A DNA stretch of 64,000 nucleotides, taken from contig JACKER010000007.1 of assembly GCA_020632925.1 (NCBI GenBank), forward strand, positions 620,001 to 684,000. The letters are read 5' to 3'. The first letter of the stretch is position 1. Each line of letters begins with the position of its first letter. Below, in pieces: positions 33,320 to 42,024 of this stretch. The position numbers were made by a program, and so were the translations under genes. Source of the DNA: Alphaproteobacteria bacterium. GTDB lineage: Bacteria; Myxococcota_A; UBA796; GCA-2862545. The notes below the pieces were generated by a model, which had not been told where the DNA came from, searched no databases, and saw only the letters and a program-made list of their open reading frames with translations.

Positions 33320-34726
33320 GTGGCCCTGACCCTGATCGCCCTCCAAGCCAGTGCCTGGCTCGCCTTCAGCTTCGTCGCCGTCCGCGCGGCGCACCGCACC
33401 ACCGTCGCCTGGAGCCGGGAGGTCGCCGAGCAGCACTCCGCACGCCTCCTCGCCGCGATGGATCCGGTCGATGCGGCCGAGGCGCGTCGCCTCGCGGAGC
33501 GCACGCTGATCGCCGCGGACCGCCTCCGTGCCTCCCGCGCGTCGCTGGAGGGGACCGCCGTCCGCCCGATGCTCTCCGACGCCATGAACGAGGCCGTCCA
33601 GCTCGAGCTCGACGACCTGCGCTCCCTCGGTGTCCGCGAGCACTTCCTGGCGGACGTGTCCTTCGGCCGGTTCGCTCTCCCGTGGCGCCACCACCGGGAA
33701 GGGGACTTCGAGGAGACGACGATCCTCACGTTCGAAGGCGGGCTGTTCGAGCGACGCTGGAACACGCCACCCCGCGGTCGGCGCCGGACGTTGACCGCGG
33801 ACAACGGGCGCCCGCGGGTGATCGACCTGCCGACCGACGTCGAGCGCTGGTCCGGTCAGGGGGCCTGGCGATGCCTGACGTTCGTGCGCCGGGTGGGTGC
33901 GTCGGGCTCGGGCACGCTCGAAGGGCAGTGCCCGGGGTGCGGTGCGCCGCTCGTCCTCAACGCCGTCGAGACCTGCGCGGCCTGCGACGCCACGGTCCTT
34001 CGCGCCGACCACGACTGGGTCCTCACCAACGTCACGCGCGTGGAGCTGCTCGGCCGCCGAGACCAGACCGTCCCCGGCTGGACGACCCTGCGTGACCTCG
34101 ATCCCGAGCTGACCCGGATCGCCGTGGAGGAGCGTGCGCAGGTGCTGTTCCTGCGCCACCTGGCCTCCTCGCGCGTTGGCGATGCCTTCGTGGGCGACGT
34201 CCAGATCGGGAGCAGCGCCGTGGTGGCGGCGGTGGGCGGTGTGCACGACGACGTCGTCCTGGTCGAGGTCTGCTGGTCGGGAGGCACGTACGAGCGCGAG
34301 AAGGGGGGCCGCATCCGCCAGGGACGGGGACACGCCGCACGCACCTGGATGCTCCTGCGCCGCCGCGCCGGCGTCCGCTCCAACCCGTCGCAGACCCTGA
34401 CCACGGCCCACTGTCCGAGCTGCCACGGACCTCGCCGCCTGCTCGACCTCGGCAGGTGCCCCTGGTGCGGCGCGCAACGCGACGATCCCGAGCGCACCTG
34501 GGTCCTCGAGGATCTGCGGACCGAGGACCGCCAGGCCGTCCAGGACCACGTGATGGCCTGGTCGATGTCCGATCGCCGCGCCGCCGAGACCGCGGTCCCC
34601 GATCTGCGTGGTTGGTGCCACCGGCGCATCGACGGCTTCGTCGAACGACCGGTCTCCGTCGATGTCGTCGAGTCCACCTGGCCCGCGCCTCCCGACCTGC
34701 GCGGTGTCCCCTTCCGAGAGGAGTGA
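33320..34726 (+). CDS. membrane-anchored protein with two zinc ribbons, Tim44-like
   Basis: This 468-residue protein is read from GTG 33320 (behind GGAGG); GTG 33305 is also possible. It has an N-terminal membrane helix (LTLIALQASAWLAFSFVAV), a region DLRSLGVREHFLADVSFG, then CPGCGAPLVLNAVETCAACD followed by DWVLTNVTRVE. Later come CPSCHGPRRLLDLGRCPWCG and TWVLEDLRTE. Zinc ribbons directly ahead of 'DWVL' strands occur in bacterial Tim44-like proteins. The two repeats of ribbon plus WVL suggest an internal duplication. Role unknown. It is followed four bases later by a membrane protein. Confidence 0.65.
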   Translation: MALTLIALQASAWLAFSFVAVRAAHRTTVAWSREVAEQHSARLLAAMDPVDAAEARRLAERTLIAADRLRASRASLEGTAVRPMLSDAMNEAVQLELDDLRSLGVREHFLADVSFGRFALPWRHHREGDFEETTILTFEGGLFERRWNTPPRGRRRTLTADNGRPRVIDLPTDVERWSGQGAWRCLTFVRRVGASGSGTLEGQCPGCGAPLVLNAVETCAACDATVLRADHDWVLTNVTRVELLGRRDQTVPGWTTLRDLDPELTRIAVEERAQVLFLRHLASSRVGDAFVGDVQIGSSAVVAAVGGVHDDVVLVEVCWSGGTYEREKGGRIRQGRGHAARTWMLLRRRAGVRSNPSQTLTTAHCPSCHGPRRLLDLGRCPWCGAQRDDPERTWVLEDLRTEDRQAVQDHVMAWSMSDRRAAETAVPDLRGWCHRRIDGFVERPVSVDVVESTWPAPPDLRGVPFREE

Positions 34727-34730
34727 TGGA

Positions 34731-35087
34731 ATGCGAACCCTGATCCGCCTCGTCGCCTGGCTGGCGGCGCTCCCGACCCTCGCCTTCGTGGGGATGGTGT
34801 TCCACTACATGTCCATCCCGACCATCGGCGCGGGCATCGCCGCGGTCGTCAGCGGTCTGATCGCCAGCGGATGCGCGGCCTTCGGCGCGCTCGCGAGCTG
34901 TCTCGGCACGCAGGGCACCGACGCCACGCGCCTCCCCGCGGTGCTCTCCGTCGCCTCGGCCGCGCTCGCGCTCCTCATGGCGGTCGTGAACTTCGGTACG
35001 TTCGCGATCTTCCTGGCCTTCGTGCTCGCCTCGGTGGCGGCCTACGGCTGGCAGATGAGCGCGATGGTCATGGGTCGGGAGCGGTGA
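34731..35087 (+). CDS. small membrane protein, unknown
   Basis: This 118-residue protein has about four hydrophobic segments (LIRLVAWLAALPTLAFVGMV; TIGAGIAAVVSGLIASGCAA; LPAVLSVASAALALLMAVV; FAIFLAFVLASVAAYGWQM). It begins four bases after the previous stop, preceded by GAGGAG, so it is co-transcribed with the zinc-ribbon protein and may form a complex with it. No family recognised. Confidence 0.65.
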   Translation: MRTLIRLVAWLAALPTLAFVGMVFHYMSIPTIGAGIAAVVSGLIASGCAAFGALASCLGTQGTDATRLPAVLSVASAALALLMAVVNFGTFAIFLAFVLASVAAYGWQMSAMVMGRER

Positions 35088-35109
35088 CGTCGACGAGCCG
35101 GGGGAGGGC

Positions 35110-36735
35110 ATGGTACGCCGAGCCATGCGCCACACCCTCCTCTCTCTGGCCCTGCTGGCCGGTTGTCAGCCGGACGACACCGACGTGTCCCTCACGGTGC
35201 TCGACGCCGACTCCGACGCGGACGCCGACGCCGACGCGGACACCGATGCGGACGCGGACGCCGACTCCGACGCGGACACCGACACCGATCCGGTCTGCGA
35301 CCCGATCACCGCGTTCTCCATCGCTCCCGGCGGGCTGCTGCTCGACGTGAGCCTGCACGTGGAGGTCGGCGCGGCCGAGGACGTGTTCGTCGCCTGCACC
35401 TCGCCCACCGAGCCCCTCGAGAAGCACCTGGTCGAGTCCTCCGGCCCCGCGACGAGCCACGACCTGCCGCTGCGCGGGCTGCTCCCGGGAACGCAGTACG
35501 ACTGCGTCGCCCGCTCGACCTGCGGCGGCGACACCCTCACGGACACGGTCACGACGGGCCTCCCCGTCGGCATCCCCGTCCTCACGGCGACCCCCACCGC
35601 GGGCGAGACGATGACCGGGGCGTACACCCTGTTCAACGAGCAGGGCGGCTGCTCCAGCACCGCCGAGATGTACGTCGCCATCGTCGACCCCGACGCCCGT
35701 CTGCGCTGGCTCTACGACCTCGGCGCCGACCTGATCCTGGACATGGACGTCCAGATGATCGACCACGAGGTCATGCACATCGGGGGTGGCTGGGGCCTGT
35801 TCGACGAGGGCCAGAGCAACCTCGGGCTCTTCCTCGACGTGGACCTGTCGGGCAACGTCCTGCTCGAGCGCACCGCGCCCGACTTCGGGCTCGGCTTCAA
35901 CCACCACAGCGAGGCGCTCCCCGACGGGACGTACCTGTCGATCACGGGCGACCACGACACCAACGGCCAGCGGACCTGGAACGGCATCGGCGTGGAGCTG
36001 TGGGCGCCGGGGCAGGGGGTCGTGTGGTCCTGGGACAGCCAGGCGCTCGCCGCCGCCGGCCTCGTCGACCCGCCCACCATCCTGGACGAGCTGCTGCTCC
36101 CGAGCCCCTACCACGCGAACGCCTCCTCCATCCTCGTGGACCCGCTGGGTGACGCGCTCTGGCTCTCGATCTACGGCTACGAGGAGCTGTGGCGCATCGA
36201 CCGGAGCACGGGCGAGCGGACGCACGTGTTCGGGCAGGGCGGCGACTTCACGCTCGTGGACACCTCGGGCAACCCGCTGCCCGACCGCGAGTACACCTGG
36301 GTCCAGCACGGCATCGACTACACCGCCGACGGCCGCGTGCTCGCGTACGACAACGGGGTCGGTCGCCCCGGCGGCGGGTACTCGCGGGTGGTCGAGTACC
36401 GCCTGGACCTCACGAACAACGTCGCCACCAAGCTGTGGGACTGGACCGAGCCGGGCTGGTACAACACGGTGGTCGGTGACGCGGACTACCTCGACGGTGG
36501 CAACGTCCTCGTGACGCAGGGTTTCTCGCGCTGCGCCGAGATCCTCCCGAACGACGTGAGCGAGATCATCGAGCTGCGGCCGCCGGACACCGTCGTGCAC
36601 CGCATCACGTGGCCCAGCAGCAACTGGGGCGTGTATCGGTCCCAGCGGTACGACGGGTGTGACCTGTTCGCGAATGCGCGCTTTTGTGACACCATTTCCC
36701 AGCGATGGGAAGAACTCGGGGTAGACTCACTGTGA
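35110..36735 (+). CDS. arylsulfotransferase (ASST)-like lipoprotein
   Basis: This 541-residue protein, from ATG 35110 or ATG 35125, has signal plus lipobox LALLAGC. An Asp-Ala/Thr repeat linker follows (next feature), then a Cys-rich region. The beta-propeller then carries NHHSEALPDGTYLSITGDHD, DPLGDALWLSIYGYEELWRI, STGERTHVFGQGGDF, WVQHGIDYTADGRVLAYDNG and TEPGWYNTVVGDADYLDGGN. These resemble arylsulfate sulfotransferases, where His residues at the propeller centre transfer sulfate. H in HHS and H in QHGID are candidates. The C-terminus adds Cys residues. Its stop overlaps the next small gene. Confidence 0.82.
   Translation: MVRRAMRHTLLSLALLAGCQPDDTDVSLTVLDADSDADADADADTDADADADSDADTDTDPVCDPITAFSIAPGGLLLDVSLHVEVGAAEDVFVACTSPTEPLEKHLVESSGPATSHDLPLRGLLPGTQYDCVARSTCGGDTLTDTVTTGLPVGIPVLTATPTAGETMTGAYTLFNEQGGCSSTAEMYVAIVDPDARLRWLYDLGADLILDMDVQMIDHEVMHIGGGWGLFDEGQSNLGLFLDVDLSGNVLLERTAPDFGLGFNHHSEALPDGTYLSITGDHDTNGQRTWNGIGVELWAPGQGVVWSWDSQALAAAGLVDPPTILDELLLPSPYHANASSILVDPLGDALWLSIYGYEELWRIDRSTGERTHVFGQGGDFTLVDTSGNPLPDREYTWVQHGIDYTADGRVLAYDNGVGRPGGGYSRVVEYRLDLTNNVATKLWDWTEPGWYNTVVGDADYLDGGNVLVTQGFSRCAEILPNDVSEIIELRPPDTVVHRITWPSSNWGVYRSQRYDGCDLFANARFCDTISQRWEELGVDSL
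35203..35289 (+). repeat. hexanucleotide-based Asp-Ala/Asp-Thr repeat
   Basis: About 29 codons alternate GAC with GCC, GCG, ACC or TCC (GAT in place of GAC twice) and give an Asp-Ala/Ser/Thr linker just after the lipobox of the ASST-like protein. It probably spaces the propeller from the membrane. Length could vary by slippage. Confidence 0.9.
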
Positions 36736-37019
36736 TGAAGCCACTCAGCCCTGCTCCTCTGGTCGCCCTGTTTGCCGTCGCCTGCATCTGGGACACCAGC
36801 AGCAGCACGACGACGGTCCCACCGATGGTGCCGCCGACGCACAGCGGGACGGTCGTGCCGCCGATGCCGGCGCCGCGCCACTCCGCCTGGGTGCACGAGA
36901 CGAACGGTGGCAGCGGCGGTCACTCCGGGGGCCACTCGGGGACGACCAGCTCGACCCCGCGCCACGCACCACCGTCGGTCTCTCCGCCCCCGCACGCGAA
37001 GCCCGTCGGCCGGGAGTGA
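36735..37019 (+). CDS. small Ser/Pro/His-rich lipoprotein
   Basis: This 94-residue protein has its ATG overlapping the previous TGA. Signal plus lipobox is LVALFAVAC, followed by a low-complexity Ser/Thr/Pro stretch, GGSGGHSGGHSG and a Pro-rich end. The His-Gly cluster could bind metal, but this is only suggestive. It sits between an ASST-like protein and a JmjC-type protein and overlaps both (its TGA overlaps the next GTG), so the three are made together. No family. Confidence 0.65.
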   Translation: MKPLSPAPLVALFAVACIWDTSSSTTTVPPMVPPTHSGTVVPPMPAPRHSAWVHETNGGSGGHSGGHSGTTSSTPRHAPPSVSPPPHAKPVGRE

Positions 37020-37978
37020 GCGAAGCGCTCGCCGCCGAGTGGACCGCCTGGATCGCGCAGAACGTCCTCCGGGGTGCGCCCGACGAGGCGCTCGTGGCGA
37101 CGCTGGTGGGCGCGGGCCTGTCCGAGGACCGGGCGCTCGACGAGGTGACCGCGGTCCGACGCTCGCCCATCCTGGCGGGGGCGGCCTCGCTGGTGCGGCG
37201 CTCCGCGGGTGTGGAGCAGGTCGCGCGCCTGCTGCGCGAGCGCATGCCGCCGATGGAGGAGGTCGACGCGCTCGACGAGGACGAGCTGTACCGCACGTTC
37301 TGGCTGGGGCATCGCCCGGTGGTGTTCCGCGGCGGTGCGCGCGGCTTCCCTGCGATGGGCTGGAGCTTCGACGGGCTGGCGGAACGCTTCGGCGAGATCC
37401 CCGTCGACGTGCTCGCGGACCGGGGTGCCGACTGGTGGACCGACCGCGAGGGTCACGTCGCGCGCACCACGTTCGGCGCGCTGGTGCGGACCTGTCTGGA
37501 CACGGTGGGAGACGCCGTCTATGCGGACGGGCGCTCGGAGCTCCTCGCCACTCAGGGACTCGAGCCGCTGGCCGCCGACCTCGGCCTGCTCCCCGGGCTC
37601 GTGGGGGACGGGTTCCCGCGGCTGTGGGTGGGTCCCGCGGGCACGGTCACCCCGCTGCACCACGACCAGTCGACGGGCTGGCTGGTGCAGCTGGTCGGGC
37701 GCAAGCGGGTGTGGATGGCTTCGCCCCTCGAGGTGGCGTTGATGTCGACGACCCATGGGCTGTTCAACACGGTCGACGCGCGGTGCCCGCCCGCCGGCGA
37801 GCTCGAGGAGGTGCGGTTCTCGACGTTCGAGCTCGAGCCGGGCGATGCGGTGCTCATCCCCGTCGGCTGGTGGCACCAGGTGGAGGCGCTCACCCCGTCG
37901 ATCAGCGTGTCGATGGGGGGCTTCCGGTGGCCCGCCGTCCACACGTGGTACTGCCCCGGACGCGCGACGCTGCCCTGA
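37016..37978 (+). CDS. cupin_8/JmjC-type Fe(II)/2-oxoglutarate hydroxylase-like protein
   Basis: This 320-residue protein has a GTG overlapping the previous TGA. The jelly-roll has RPVVFRGGARGFPAM, then VTPLHHDQSTGWLVQLVGRK (H215, D217) and LIPVGWWHQVEAL (H287). That is a complete HxD...H iron site. Lys in GRKRVW is a candidate for 2-oxoglutarate binding. Related enzymes hydroxylate protein side chains. Residues 1-100 are helical and of unknown role. The substrate might be a neighbour, but there is no direct evidence. Confidence 0.88.
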   Translation: MSEALAAEWTAWIAQNVLRGAPDEALVATLVGAGLSEDRALDEVTAVRRSPILAGAASLVRRSAGVEQVARLLRERMPPMEEVDALDEDELYRTFWLGHRPVVFRGGARGFPAMGWSFDGLAERFGEIPVDVLADRGADWWTDREGHVARTTFGALVRTCLDTVGDAVYADGRSELLATQGLEPLAADLGLLPGLVGDGFPRLWVGPAGTVTPLHHDQSTGWLVQLVGRKRVWMASPLEVALMSTTHGLFNTVDARCPPAGELEEVRFSTFELEPGDAVLIPVGWWHQVEALTPSISVSMGGFRWPAVHTWYCPGRATLP

Positions 37979-38028
37979 ACGGAACGCGAACGGTTGTCCG
38001 CCCGGAGCGGAGGACGCGAAGTAGATCC

Positions 38029-40170
38029 TCAGGGGGCCGAGGCGTCGACCACCTGCTGCACGGCACCCTTCAGCTCCCCGGTCGCGAGCGGGAGCACGGT
38101 GCTGGCGAGCTCGTGGGCGAGGGGAGCACGGTCGGCCTCGTAGGCCGCGACCGCCGCGGAGTACATCGCGTACTGACCGCTGGTGTCGCCGTCCCGGAGG
38201 GCGAACGCCTTGCGCGCGGCGAGCACCTTGTCGTCCACACCGGGCACCAGCTCGACCAGGGCGGCCTGACACTGCCCGGCCAGCGAGCGCAGCCCCATGG
38301 CCTCGGCCTCGCTCGACGCCGCCGTGAGCGACTTCACGGCCTCCGGGCGCCCGAGCTCGCTCGCCGCCAACGCCACGGCGACCTTCGAGCGCACGCGGAG
38401 CTCCGCGTCGCCGAGCAGCGTCCCCTCCTCGACCAGGCGCTGCCAGACCGGGAAGCCCGACGCCGCCGAGGCGTGCGTGTACGCGTTGAACTCCGCCCAG
38501 GCCCGCGCGCGCCGAGCGACGGCGGCGTACCCGTTCTCGCCGAGGGCGTCGAGGTCCTTGACCGCCGACCCGAAGCCCGCGAGCGCCTCGTCGAACTTCC
38601 CCGCCTGGTACAGCGCGAGCGCTTCGTCGTAGCTCTTGCGGGCGCGCTGGAACTTCTCCTGGCGCTCCACGAGGTCCCCGAGCCCCCAGCGGCTGGCCTG
38701 GGCGACGACCGAGGCGTCGTCGGTGAGATCGGCGAGCACCTTGGCCGCGTTCTCCTTCGCGAGCGCCGCCATCTGGGTCCCGCGGTCGTTCCCCACCTGC
38801 TCGGCCGCGGTGGCGGCGGCGACGAACGCGCTCATCGCACCGTCCAGGTCGCCCGCCCGCGCGCGTCCCAGCCCCTCGGCGATGCCCACGTGGCTCGGCC
38901 CGAGCGGGTCGCCGATCGCGCGGAAGAGCCCGAGCGCCCGCTCCTTCTCGGCCGCGAGCGACGCCTCGTCCGTCCCCGCCACCAGCTCCACGACCGAGGT
39001 GCTGACCCGCGCGGCGTCGGCCTTCGCGCCCCTGGCGTCGTAGGCGGCGGCGGCTCGCTGGTAGGCGGCGGCGGCGCCGGCGGTGTCCTTGCGGTCGGCG
39101 GCGATCAGGCCCTGGAGCTCGGCGAGCCGGGCGGTCGCGGACGCGTCGTGCACCGACCCCGCCAGCGTCCGGGCCTTCGCGAGGTGCGCCTCGGCGCCGC
39201 TCGTGTCGCCGGCGCGGAGCGCGGCCCGCCCGGCCTCGATGCGGTACGAGAGCTCGACGACGCCGAGGCTCGTGCCGTCGACGAGCCGCAAGGCCTCCTC
39301 GAGCACGGTGCGAGCGGCGTCCGGGCGGTGCATCGCCGCGTGGACCACCCCGAGCTGCCCCAGCGCCGCGACCTGCTCGCGGAGCAACCCGCTCGCCTGT
39401 GCGTCCGCGACCGCCTTCGTGAGCCCCTTGCGCGCCACCTCCAGGCGCCCCTCCGCGCGCGAGACCGCACCGTCGGCGATGGCGCGGCGCACCTGCTCCC
39501 TCCGCGTGCCGCCGCCCGCGGGGACCGCGTTGCGCGCGGCCACCAGATCCCCGCGGGACAACGCCTCGCCGATCCGGTCGAGGGGATCGGCGCCGGCCCC
39601 GCTCCCACGCAGCGACGCCACCTCCGCCCGCTTCTGCTCGATCAGGGCCGTCAGGGAGGGGTCGCCCGCCGCGCTCGCGAGCGGCCCCGCCTGGTCCAGC
39701 GCGCTCGCGGCCTCGTCGGGGTGTCCACGATCGAGGTGGACCACCGCGCGGTTGACCAACACCCGAGCCAGCAGCGCCTGGTCGCCCGCGGCCGCCTTCT
39801 GGGCCGCGTCCAACGAGCGCAGCGCCTCGGTCCCCTGACCCCGGTCCGCCAGGACGAGCCCGCGCAGGCACAGCAGCGAGGCGTGCGCCGGGTCCCGCTT
39901 CAGCCCGTCGCGGCTGGCCTCGTCCGCGCGCGCGAGCTCACCCGCCTCGTACCAGGCGAGCGCTTCGAGCCAGCGCACCTCGGCCCCACCGCCAGCGTCC
40001 GCCAGCGCCGCGAGCCGCGTGCCCGCCTCGTCGAAGCGCTGGGCGCGCAGATCGGCGATCGCGGCCTCCACCTCGGACGAGGGATCGCCGTCGAACACGA
40101 TCTCCAGCGTGCTGCCGGGGACCACCTCGGCGCTGCCCGCCAACGCCGTGCACAGGAACCAGATCCACAC
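38029..40170 (-). CDS. exported TPR-repeat protein
   Basis: This 713-residue protein has a GTG start (MWIWFLCTALAGSAEV) and a short signal peptide. It is almost wholly helical with TPR-like pairs (ALAWYEAGELARADEASRDG; LLCLRGLVLADRGQGTEAL; VNRAVVHLDRGHPDEAASAL). Internal repeats of about 40 residues run to near 600. The periplasmic location suggests a scaffold. It converges on the JmjC-type gene, with 50 bases between their stops, and is divergent from the DUF2505 gene. No catalytic motif. Confidence 0.8.
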   Translation of the reverse strand: MWIWFLCTALAGSAEVVPGSTLEIVFDGDPSSEVEAAIADLRAQRFDEAGTRLAALADAGGGAEVRWLEALAWYEAGELARADEASRDGLKRDPAHASLLCLRGLVLADRGQGTEALRSLDAAQKAAAGDQALLARVLVNRAVVHLDRGHPDEAASALDQAGPLASAAGDPSLTALIEQKRAEVASLRGSGAGADPLDRIGEALSRGDLVAARNAVPAGGGTRREQVRRAIADGAVSRAEGRLEVARKGLTKAVADAQASGLLREQVAALGQLGVVHAAMHRPDAARTVLEEALRLVDGTSLGVVELSYRIEAGRAALRAGDTSGAEAHLAKARTLAGSVHDASATARLAELQGLIAADRKDTAGAAAAYQRAAAAYDARGAKADAARVSTSVVELVAGTDEASLAAEKERALGLFRAIGDPLGPSHVGIAEGLGRARAGDLDGAMSAFVAAATAAEQVGNDRGTQMAALAKENAAKVLADLTDDASVVAQASRWGLGDLVERQEKFQRARKSYDEALALYQAGKFDEALAGFGSAVKDLDALGENGYAAVARRARAWAEFNAYTHASAASGFPVWQRLVEEGTLLGDAELRVRSKVAVALAASELGRPEAVKSLTAASSEAEAMGLRSLAGQCQAALVELVPGVDDKVLAARKAFALRDGDTSGQYAMYSAAVAAYEADRAPLAHELASTVLPLATGELKGAVQQVVDASAP

Positions 40171-40180
40171 GCCCGGAGCA

Positions 40181-40191
40181 TAACGTCGTTA
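40181..40191. promoter_or_regulatory. inverted repeat TAACG-T-CGTTA in a divergent promoter region
   Basis: This 11-base palindrome lies between two divergent starts only 42 bases apart, 10 bases from the TPR gene start and 21 bases from the DUF2505 start. A-T-rich ends stand out from the surrounding GC. It is a good candidate operator or a shared core promoter element. Confidence 0.4.
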
Positions 40192-40212
40192 AGCTCGGTG
40201 CCCGGAGGCGCC

Positions 40213-40704
40213 GTGAAGCTGTACGTCGAGTCCATCCTGCCCGCCGAGCCGCTGGCCGTGCTCGAGGTGTTCGACTCCCAGCCGTTCCGTGACCGCATGA
40301 ACGCCTCGGCCCCGGTCACCACCGAGGTGCTCGAGACGCGCATGGAAGGCGCGATCGAGGTCCGCCGCCTGCGCTCGACCGGGAAGAACGATCTGCCCTC
40401 GGTGGTCGCCAAGGTGGTCGGCGGCAAGCGCCTGATCTACGAGCAGATCAACCGCGTGGATCGCGAGCGGTTGCGCGTCGACTGGGAGGTCAAGGTCGCG
40501 GCGACCGACCGCTTCCGCTGCCGCGGCTCGACCGTGATGACGCACCACCCCGACGGGACGCGGCGCGTGCTGGATGGCGTCCTCGAGGTGGACATCCCGC
40601 TGGTGGGCCGGCAGATCGAGAAGGCCATCGGCCCCGAGTTCGAGAAGTCGCTCGCCCGCGCCGCGGTCATCGCGAAGGAGCTGCTGGAGGAGGAGCAGGG
40701 GTAG
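40213..40704 (+). CDS. DUF2505 (START-like) protein
   Basis: This 163-residue protein starts at GTG 40213 after CGGAGG. It begins VKLYVESILPAEPLAVLEVF and has the START-like fold order: strand, helix, then VLDGVLEVDIPLVGRQIEKAIGPEF and a final helix KSLARAAVIAKELLEE. This is typical of DUF2505, a small hydrophobic-ligand-binding family of unknown function. No signal peptide. It is followed twelve bases later by a secreted metalloprotease. Confidence 0.82.
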   Translation: MKLYVESILPAEPLAVLEVFDSQPFRDRMNASAPVTTEVLETRMEGAIEVRRLRSTGKNDLPSVVAKVVGGKRLIYEQINRVDRERLRVDWEVKVAATDRFRCRGSTVMTHHPDGTRRVLDGVLEVDIPLVGRQIEKAIGPEFEKSLARAAVIAKELLEEEQG

Positions 40705-40716
40705 ACTCGCGGAGGC

Positions 40717-42024
40717 ATGCTCGTCCCGCTGGCCACCGTCCTGTTCCCGCTGCGCGGCGCCGACCGACCGGTGCTCTCCGGACCCGAGGAGGTGCTGGAC
40801 GCGCCGCCCTTCCGCCTGCACTACACGCGCGAGGGGCGGGACGCACCGCCAGACACCGACGAGGACGGGGACGGCGTGCCCGACCTGGTCACGACGTACC
40901 GCGAGGCGCTCCTGTGCGCGCGCGACGACTACGCGGCCGAGGGCTGGCGTCCGCTCGCGACCGACGGTGGGGCCGGAGGGGGCGACGACATCGACGTCTA
41001 CGTGCAGGACATCGACGTCTTCGGGTATGCCACGCCGGTCCCGCTGCCCGACGGCACCGCCTCCTGCCACCTGCGGCTCGATCCCGCGAACGCCATCGGC
41101 GGGAGCATCGCGGCCGCGGTCGCCACCCACGAGCTCCACCACTGTGTCCAGTTCCGCTACACGCTGGAGACGGCCACGTGGCTGTACGAGGCGTCGGCGA
41201 CCTACGAGCAGTACAGCCAGGTCGTCGATCCCGTGCTCGAGCTGCCGGTGGGCGTGCTGTGGGCCCAGTGGCTCGGCGACGGCGAGACGCGGCTCGCGGC
41301 GACGGACGGCCGTCGGGAGTACGCCGCGTTCGTGTTCGTGAACCACTGGATGCAGCGGCGTGGCGCCGATCCGGCCCGGCTCCCGGCCTTGTGGGAGGCG
41401 CTCGCGGCCCCCGAGCCCGGCAGCTGGATTCCGACCCTGGACCGCGAGGCGCGCCGGGTGTTCGGCGTGTCGTTGGGTGCGGTCTGGCTGGACCAGGCGG
41501 TGTGGAACGCGTTCGCGTGCGCGGACGACGACGGCGCGCACTACGACCCGGACGTGATCCCGTGCGTGGCGCAGGTGGGCGTGGACGCGCCACCCTTCGT
41601 CGACGGGGAGCGGATCCGCCACGAGGACGGGCCGTTCACCGCGGCCTGGCGCACCCTCGAGGCGGACGGCTCGGTGGGGGTCCGGTGCCTCGGCGCACCC
41701 GGCCTGCGGGCGGCGCTGGTGACCCGGGACGCCGACGGCGCCGCGGACCAGGTGCTGCCGCTCGTGCCCGAGGGGCGGCTCGTCGTTCCCGACGGCGGCT
41801 CGGCGCTGGTGGTGGTCGCGGGGACGGACGCGCCGCTCGACGCCACCTGCACGCTGCTGCCCTCGTCGGAGGGACCGGGGACGGGCTGTGCGCACACCCC
41901 ACGCCCCGAGCCCGGAGCGTGGGGGATGGCGCTCGCCCTGTGGATCAGTGGCCGCCGTCGGCGGAGCCGTCGCCCTTGGACGCCTCCTTCTCCTTCTGCT
42001 TGGCGTCCTTCTTCTCCTTCTTGA
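40717..42024 (+). CDS. secreted zinc metalloprotease-like protein (MXAN_6640-type) with MYXO-CTERM-like tail
   Basis: This 435-residue protein has signal MLVPLATVLFPLRGAD. A DTDEDGDGVPDLV calcium-like loop is followed by a region with VATHELHHCVQFRY (HExxH), YEASATYEQYSQ (possible third ligand) and FVNHWMQRRGA. This pattern matches secreted myxobacterial proteases of the MXAN_6640 type as I recall them. The end has GCAHTPRPEPGAW, a hydrophobic run (GMALALWISG) and RRRR, a MYXO-CTERM-like tail. Another 17 residues follow to the stop. The last 80 bases overlap the convergent M16 gene, so the true end may be different. Confidence 0.75.
   Translation: MLVPLATVLFPLRGADRPVLSGPEEVLDAPPFRLHYTREGRDAPPDTDEDGDGVPDLVTTYREALLCARDDYAAEGWRPLATDGGAGGGDDIDVYVQDIDVFGYATPVPLPDGTASCHLRLDPANAIGGSIAAAVATHELHHCVQFRYTLETATWLYEASATYEQYSQVVDPVLELPVGVLWAQWLGDGETRLAATDGRREYAAFVFVNHWMQRRGADPARLPALWEALAAPEPGSWIPTLDREARRVFGVSLGAVWLDQAVWNAFACADDDGAHYDPDVIPCVAQVGVDAPPFVDGERIRHEDGPFTAAWRTLEADGSVGVRCLGAPGLRAALVTRDADGAADQVLPLVPEGRLVVPDGGSALVVVAGTDAPLDATCTLLPSSEGPGTGCAHTPRPEPGAWGMALALWISGRRRRSRRPWTPPSPSAWRPSSPS

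Noticed and set aside
30749..34621. Minus-strand open frame of about 1290 codons
   Set aside because: Lies opposite yebC, the helicase and the zinc-ribbon gene, and shows no motifs.
37979..38028. Bidirectional terminator between convergent genes
   Set aside because: Only a four-base stem (TCCG/CGGA) and no T-run are present.
36772..40704. Plus-strand open frame of about 1310 codons
   Set aside because: Only the last 164 codons (40213-40704) encode a recognisable protein. The rest is a shadow of the JmjC-type and TPR genes.
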